Source: Basidiobolus ranarum
Taxonomy: Eukaryota; Basidiobolomycota; Basidiobolomycetes; Basidiobolales
NCBI GenBank assembly: GCA_040143965.1
Contig: JASJQH010007031.1
Location: 1 to 24,314, forward strand
Reading direction: 5' to 3'
DNA length: 24,314 nt
The stretch's first letter is position 1, and each line of letters starts with the position of its first letter. A program made the position numbers and the translations under genes. This document shows positions 20,022 through 24,314 of the stretch, one piece after another. A model generated the notes under the pieces. That model was not told the origin of the DNA. It did no database searches and saw only the letters and a program-made list of their open reading frames with translations.

Positions 20022-20453
20022 ATGTCTTCAAAGGTCTTCTGTCTTCTTCTCTCTGTTTTGGGTGCCATGAGCGTCATTGATGCTGCTCCTGCTAATTGTT
20101 ACAACATTCCTTCCGCTGGTGGTTGTATTGACGGATGCAATATGGTATGTTTCTCAATAAATGGAGTGGTGTACAAGTTTAAAATTAACATGCTACTCAT
20201 ATCTTTATTTTAATAGCAAGCTGGTATCCAATTGTTTGATGATTACAGCAATGATCTTTCCAGCCCTTTCTTTGTTAAATCATTGTCGCTGCAATGCGAT
20301 CGCTCCAACCCTAGCTTCATCCCTTTCATGACCAGTGCTGGTATTTGCATGGTTGACTGCCCTATCCCTCAGCAGAGTGCTTACAACAGCACTTATAGAG
20401 CTTCATGCAGCTGGTACAAGACTAATAAGGATGGATCTACTGGATGTAACTAA
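20022..20453 (+). CDS. 8-Cys small secreted protein, tandem copy 1
   Basis: 119 aa from exons 20022-20144 and 20217-20453, joined in phase 0. The intron is 72 nt (GTATGT to TTTAATAG). Signal peptide MSSKVFCLLLSVLGAMSVIDA, then a mature chain starting APANCYNIP. The mature part has eight cysteines (CYN, GGC, DGC, LQC, GIC, VDC, ASC, TGC), which would allow four disulfides, and an NST sequon in AYNSTY. It ends SGCN-like (STGCN). I recognise no family. The codons are strongly biased and resemble those of the ribosomal-protein genes, suggesting high expression. It is nearly identical to the copy at 21505-21923 (five amino-acid differences). An apoplastic or cell-surface role is inferred only from secretion and cysteine content. 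Confidence 0.85.
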
Positions 20454-20534
20454 TACATCGATCATTCACAATCGTATTTGTAATCTGAGAATGCGAAACA
20501 TTCCATCATTATGCCTTGTTCATATCGCAGTCTA

Positions 20535-20540
20535 AATAAA
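20535..20540 (+). terminator. Poly(A) signal of secreted protein 1
   Basis: AATAAA 82 nt after the stop codon. The equivalent signal of copy 2 lies at the same distance. Confidence 0.7.
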
Positions 20541-20945
20541 TGATATTATCACCATTTGTTGACTCGATGTATATTACTTACTATCCAAATGACTTTATTT
20601 TGCTGCTAAATGACAGTCTACGTTTGGAATGCAACTAAAATTAATGAATATCTTCAGCTGGCAAGTATATATATTTGACATCTATCCCCAAGTGTCTATT
20701 TGTCTGTCTATCGTACAAATCTGCTGCAAAGTACATTTGCCGCTCTAAGATCTTTTGACTTGGCGAGGTACGATTTAACTAAATTGTGGCTGATGAGATT
20801 CAACTAAGGAGGCTTTTTTTCGATGGTTTATTTCAATACTATATATGCTCTAAACATCAAGGATGTTATTTTTTCCGAGTGTGTTACATGTGAGTTATAT
20901 TCCATTCCACTGGTTTAGCATGCAGTATTATGTTACTTGATTTAC

Positions 20946-20973
20946 ATCAGATAAATTTTATTAGTTATCTGAT
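20946..20973. promoter_or_regulatory. Palindromic GATA element, copy 2
   Basis: ATCAGATAA and TTATCTGAT separated by 10 nt, in the same context as copy 1, although the loop and most flanks have diverged. Confidence 0.5.
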
Positions 20974-21451
20974 TCACAATATTTGTAATCTTTTTTGAAT
21001 CTTTCACGTCGAATGATTACTCAGAGCTCAATTGTCACGAGTATTCTGCATTTTCATTAGTCTTGTCCTACCTTTAGTTAGAGTGATCCAATGTTCCGAA
21101 TGAATGCCTACATTTATCAGCTACGCGGCATATATAGTAGTTACTAAAGGAGAAATTTCAGGTAGACTTTATCTGATGGACTTACGTTGATATTGGCCTC
21201 ATAGGAGCAACGGCCAATGGTACAAGTGGAATATAATAGAATATAATTGAAGCGACCTGGAAAATTGCTATCAATATCTATGCCTATCTCATGAGTATAG
21301 GCAAGAAGTGTAACCATCGACTCCAATGGCACTTGTACTTGTATTAACAAGAATCACAACGGATAAACATTCAAGTGACACTACAGATTATCGTTTTGAC
21401 ATACGAGCATGGCAGTATCAGGTCAACTTTTTTTCAAGGAGAGCTTTTTTC

Positions 21452-21458
21452 TATAAAA
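21452..21458 (+). promoter_or_regulatory. TATA box of secreted protein 2
   Basis: TATAAAA, 53 nt before the ATG at 21505, matching the spacing in copy 1. The leader shares ATTCAAACCATTC/ATCAAACCATTCA-like sequence. Confidence 0.6.
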
Positions 21459-21504
21459 GCGAATACTCTTTCCACTTGAACTACATCAAACCATTCAACT
21501 AGTC

Positions 21505-21923
21505 ATGTCTTCAAAGGTCTTCTGTCCTCTTCTCTCTGTCTTGGGCGCCATGAGCGTTATTGACGCTGCTCCCGCTAATTGCTACAACATTCCTTCTGCT
21601 GGTGGTTGCATTGACGGATGTAATATGGTAAGTCCAAGATTTTCTTCAAAGCGTTGGATATACTGACATTAAAGTATTCCTTCTAGCAAGCAGGAATTCA
21701 ATTGTTTGATGATTATAGTAACGATATTACCAGCCCTTTCTTTGTTAAATCTTTGTCATTGCAATGCGATCGCTCAAATCCCAACTTCATTCCTTTCATG
21801 ACCAGTGCTGGAATTTGTATGGTTGACTGCCCTATCCCTCAGCAGAGTGCTTATAATAGTACTTATAGAGCATCATGCAGCTGGTATAAGACGAACAAGA
21901 ATGGATCAACTGGATGTAACTAA
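21505..21923 (+). CDS. 8-Cys small secreted protein, tandem copy 2
   Basis: 119 aa from exons 21505-21627 and 21687-21923. The intron sits at exactly the same codon as in copy 1 but is 59 nt (GTAAGT to CTTCTAG) and not similar to it in sequence. The protein differs from copy 1 at five places: Leu8 to Pro in the signal peptide, Leu-Ser to Ile-Thr after SND, Ser to Asn in NPSF, and Asp to Asn in NKDG. All eight mature cysteines and the NST sequon are kept. In exon 1, 9 of 10 nucleotide differences are silent. This indicates strong purifying selection, or exon-limited gene conversion, after an older tandem duplication. Function unknown. Confidence 0.85.
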
Positions 21924-22004
21924 TACACTTATTATTGATAGCTAAATTGGTAGCTCTAGAATGAAAGATATTCCATTGTTATACTTAATTCATAGTGTAG
22001 CACA

Positions 22005-22010
22005 AATAAA
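22005..22010 (+). terminator. Poly(A) signal of secreted protein 2
   Basis: AATAAA 82 nt after the stop codon, in a 3' flank similar to that of copy 1. Confidence 0.7.
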
Positions 22011-22095
22011 TGAGATTAATCCAATTTATTAAATCGATGTACATTATTTATCATGAAAATAATCATATATCATTGCTGAGAGATAGTTGATGCTG

Positions 22096-23035
22096 ATTCC
22101 CTCAACACATTCAAGATTAGTTTGTCATTCAATCATCATAGATAGCTCTTTATTTTGTTGTCCATAGTCTTGAGATGCACAGCAAACTTGACTCTGGAGT
22201 TGGTACTACTTACTGCCAGTTAACCCTAACAAAATAAAATCAATTTGATCTGGATTGGATCCACCCTCCTGGAGCACAAAACTGTGAGAGAACCATCACA
22301 ATATTGATGGCTTGCATTCTGCCAGATATTTTGATGGTATGATAGTGACTTCTTACTGGTATTATAATGGTAATCATACACAGTGAAATATTGATTCTCA
22401 TATTTAGCATTTTATTCCCAACAATTATTGGAAAAAACCAATTTTCAACTAGTAAGTTACTGGGTTTACTGCTATAGGAATTCATATTAATATGCATGCC
22501 TTTACTTATATATACTTGGCTTCATATTCCAGATATGATGAAAAACAAAAGATAGAAGAATCACATTATGTTTAGTCTCTATATATGCACATACTTGACT
22601 GATCAGACATGACTAAACAACATCAATATGCTTTACCTGCAAACTAATGGTGGAAAAATTGTTAAACATCTAAAATCTAGATTAGCACTAACACTTGGCA
22701 AATAGCTGACTCTTGTTACCAATGATAATGAGAGTAAGCTCTTGGACTTTGGCAAATATCTGTAAAGATAAAGAATTCAGCCAAAATTTCCCTAAAGTGC
22801 AGTCAAGAAATGTCCAGCCACAAGTAGATGTGTCATTGCTTGAATAGATTACCCCATGCTTAAAACAATATTGCTGCATATCTTGCTCAATCTCACAAAG
22901 AAGTCTGTCTTGCAGATTTCCTAGAGGTATCATCAGATTATCATACAAACAGAATGGTCTGAGTTATGGAAGTACTTACTCTGTATCCATGGATTGGGTT
23001 TTGTTGCTTGTATTATGCACAAACAATGCAAAAAC
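22096..23035. other. AT-rich stretch downstream of the duplication, probably transposon-derived
   Basis: No gene I can name. A minus-strand frame at 22688-22948 (with NLQDRLLCEIEQDMQQYC) lies just past the transposase fragment on the same strand. It may be more of the same element, but no conserved motif shows this. Confidence 0.35.
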
Positions 23036-23287
23036 CTATGAATACACTGAAAAAGCTCTATTTTGGCAGGTTACATAATCTAGAGTCTCCTTAACGCATT
23101 GCATTGCATCCATCACTGATTTTGCTGATACATTATTTGTCAGAATAGCATACAGTAATACTGACAATTTCACATGGAGCATCATTTCATCACAGGTATG
23201 CTCTATTGGGAACTTCCAGAATGTATAGCCAGGACCTATAATCTCTAAGCATTGTAAAAGATACAACAGGGAATGTATTGAATACCA
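23036..23287 (-). pseudogene. C-terminal fragment of a Tnp2/Plavaka-type transposase
   Basis: Open minus-strand frame of about 83 codons without its N-terminal part or a start. It contains HSLLYLLQCLEIIGPGY followed by FWKFPIEH, matching the conserved H.LLH....I...GP....W.F..ER element near the C-terminus of Tnp2-like (CACTA/Plavaka, DNA transposon) transposases. The final Arg of that motif is His here. Upstream on this strand lies sequence of the opposite orientation, so the fragment is isolated. Assignment is by motif only. Confidence 0.5.
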
Positions 23288-23692
23288 TCACAGATTTAGT
23301 TTATCTTCTTTATATTAAATAATTTGGCAGCCTGTTAGAAGTGGCTTGGAGAATTGAAGAAATTGGGGGTTTTTACTAATTGATTTATTGAGTAGAAATT
23401 TGACATTTATATTTTGTCAAGATGTAAGCAAGCTAACATGAAGAATGAGTTAAAGATGGTCCCAGCAATATGTGTGTAAAGTTTGGGACCTCTAGCACCA
23501 GTTTTAAAGATATATATATCTGAGAACTTCTAAATTGATAAAAGTATTCTAGGTATGTTCCAATTGAGAATTCTGGGTAATGTCTTAAAAAAATATACAA
23601 TAACTAGATACTAAACTATATATTACCATAAAGGTGCTTAGGAAATGCTAAATTCATCACTCTCCCTCAACTAAATAGTCATATATCATTGA
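23288..23692. other. AT-rich spacer between inverted transposase pieces
   Basis: No gene. It contains a 7-bp inverted repeat GGTCCCA/TGGGACC (23458-23464 with 23484-23490) and a low-complexity palindrome AGATATATATATCT (23508-23521). An acceptor-like sequence with CAACTAAATAG near 23669-23679 might precede the transposase exon. Confidence 0.4.
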
Positions 23693-24314
23693 AAAGGCTT
23701 ACTGGCCAAAAATTTTAAGAACTTAAATCTTCCTCTGTCTGAATGGTATAAGAGTGATAATATTTTGATACTATCCATCATATCTGGACCTAAATTTCCA
23801 TTGCTTATAGATAGCTTCTTGGAGCCTTTGATTGCAGAATTTGAACAGTTACCTAATGGGGTTCAGATAGGTGAATATTTTATTAAAGCTGCTGTCATTG
23901 TATGTATTGGTGACACTCCTGCCATCAGTAAACTTGGATGTTTTTGTGGGCACAATGAACTATGTTGTTGTAGATTTTGTCAAATCAATGGAGTTTACGC
24001 AAACAGTCATACACATTACTACTATCCAAATACAACACTAAACTTCATGAATTTACCATTGAGAGCCCGGTCATATTTCAATATGATCACTGATATCAAT
24101 TCACCAAATAGTCAGTCTAATATCAAACTTGGTATTATCCTTAAGCCTAAGATTATATTGCTAAAAGGGATCAGCTGGAGCCAGAGCTTCCCATTAGGCA
24201 CTATGCACTTACTATTTAACAACATTCCAATACTACTTACTCAGCTATATAGAGGAAAATTCAATATGAATGAGCCATTTGCAATAGGATCAAAGTTTGA
24301 ATTGATTGGGAAAA
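23693..24314 (+). mobile_element. Tnp2/Plavaka-type DNA transposase, central part, runs off window
   Basis: Continuous open frame of 207 codons reaching the window end. Family signature: SIISGPKFPLLIDSFLEPL, then a segment like the usual ALVCVACDxPA (AAVIVCIGDTPAISK), then a GHNELCCCRFCQINGVY knuckle equivalent to the GHNA..GC..C..... of these transposases. YYYPNTTLNFMNLPLR and GISWSQSFPLGTMHLLFNN follow, corresponding to the conserved SFP.D.MHL.F.N block with its acidic or polar residue replaced by Gly. These belong to CACTA-related cut-and-paste elements common in fungi. There is no ATG at the left end, so either an upstream exon is spliced on or the 5' part is lost. No terminal inverted repeats are visible. 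Whether the element is whole cannot be told from this window. Confidence 0.75.

Larger units (their letters stand above)
20454..21504. other. Spacer between the tandem secreted-protein genes
   Basis: Holds the copy 1 3' flank (AATAAA at 20535-20540), which resembles the copy 2 3' flank. From about 20914 it holds the duplicated upstream region of copy 2 with the GATA palindrome. No other gene is supported. Confidence 0.5.
19289..22095 (+). repeat. Tandem duplication of a secreted-protein gene unit
   Basis: Two direct repeat units, about 19289-20640 and 20914-22095. Each has a TTTAGCATGCA word, the GATA palindrome, a TATA box, two exons, and a 3' flank with AATAAA and a TCGATGTA word. Coding parts are nearly identical; spacers and introns have diverged, so unit ends are approximate. 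Confidence 0.65.

Noticed and set aside
22213-22229. Telomere-like AACCCTAAC
   Set aside because: Only one unit, no tandem array, inside ordinary AT-rich sequence.
22240-22497. 85-codon minus-strand frame
   Set aside because: Low-complexity hydrophobic sequence with no motif or start context; probably chance in AT-rich DNA.
23508-23521. AGATATATATATCT palindrome
   Set aside because: Low-complexity AT repeat; expected by chance in such AT-rich DNA.

Overview
This window looks like nuclear DNA of a fungus, most likely an early-diverging one (Mucoromycota, perhaps Mucorales; inferred). The DNA is AT-rich. Genes are close together and carry many short introns, mostly 50-85 nt, with GTAAGT-like donors, CTAAC-like branch sites and AG acceptors. 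The genes include ribosomal proteins eL36 and eS1, a clamp-loader subunit, a half-size ABCA transporter, a Cbp4-like mitochondrial factor and a Tnp2/Plavaka-type DNA transposase remnant. I see no prokaryotic operons, CRISPR arrays, tRNA/rRNA genes or retrovirus-like elements.

Region 1 (1-9.5 kb) is a conserved housekeeping block: eL36 (+), a 24-exon ABCA half-transporter (+), a Cbp4-like bc1-complex assembly protein (-), the RFC subunit called RFC4 in yeast and RFC2 in human (-, 6 exons), and eS1 (+). I rebuilt every exon by hand. All five multi-exon models close in frame (103, 1036, 87, 337 and 256 aa), which supports the splice sites.

Region 2 (9.5-14 kb) is lineage-specific. Two convergent small genes of unknown function share two short motifs and look like diverged paralogues. 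They are followed by a 271-aa protein on the minus strand that I read as a degenerate RNase III domain, an Arg-Gly repeat linker and a dsRNA-binding-like domain.

Region 3 (14-22 kb) is rich in secreted proteins. It has a small secreted protein (-), an intronless GH5 mannanase-like enzyme without a signal peptide (-), a second secreted protein (-), and a tandem pair of nearly identical 119-aa, 8-cysteine secreted proteins (+). The pair has diverged introns, shared UTR and upstream sequence, and a shared palindromic GATA element about 0.55-0.7 kb upstream. Long AT-rich gene-poor stretches separate these genes.

Region 4 (22-24.3 kb) is transposon debris. A C-terminal piece of a Tnp2-like transposase lies on the minus strand, and an open central piece on the plus strand runs off the window end.

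The strongest candidates for something undescribed are the tandem 8-Cys secreted pair, the convergent K..GEhWhP / Y[IV]SFP paralogues and the degenerate RNase III-like protein. All family assignments come from reading translated motifs by eye; no database search was run.
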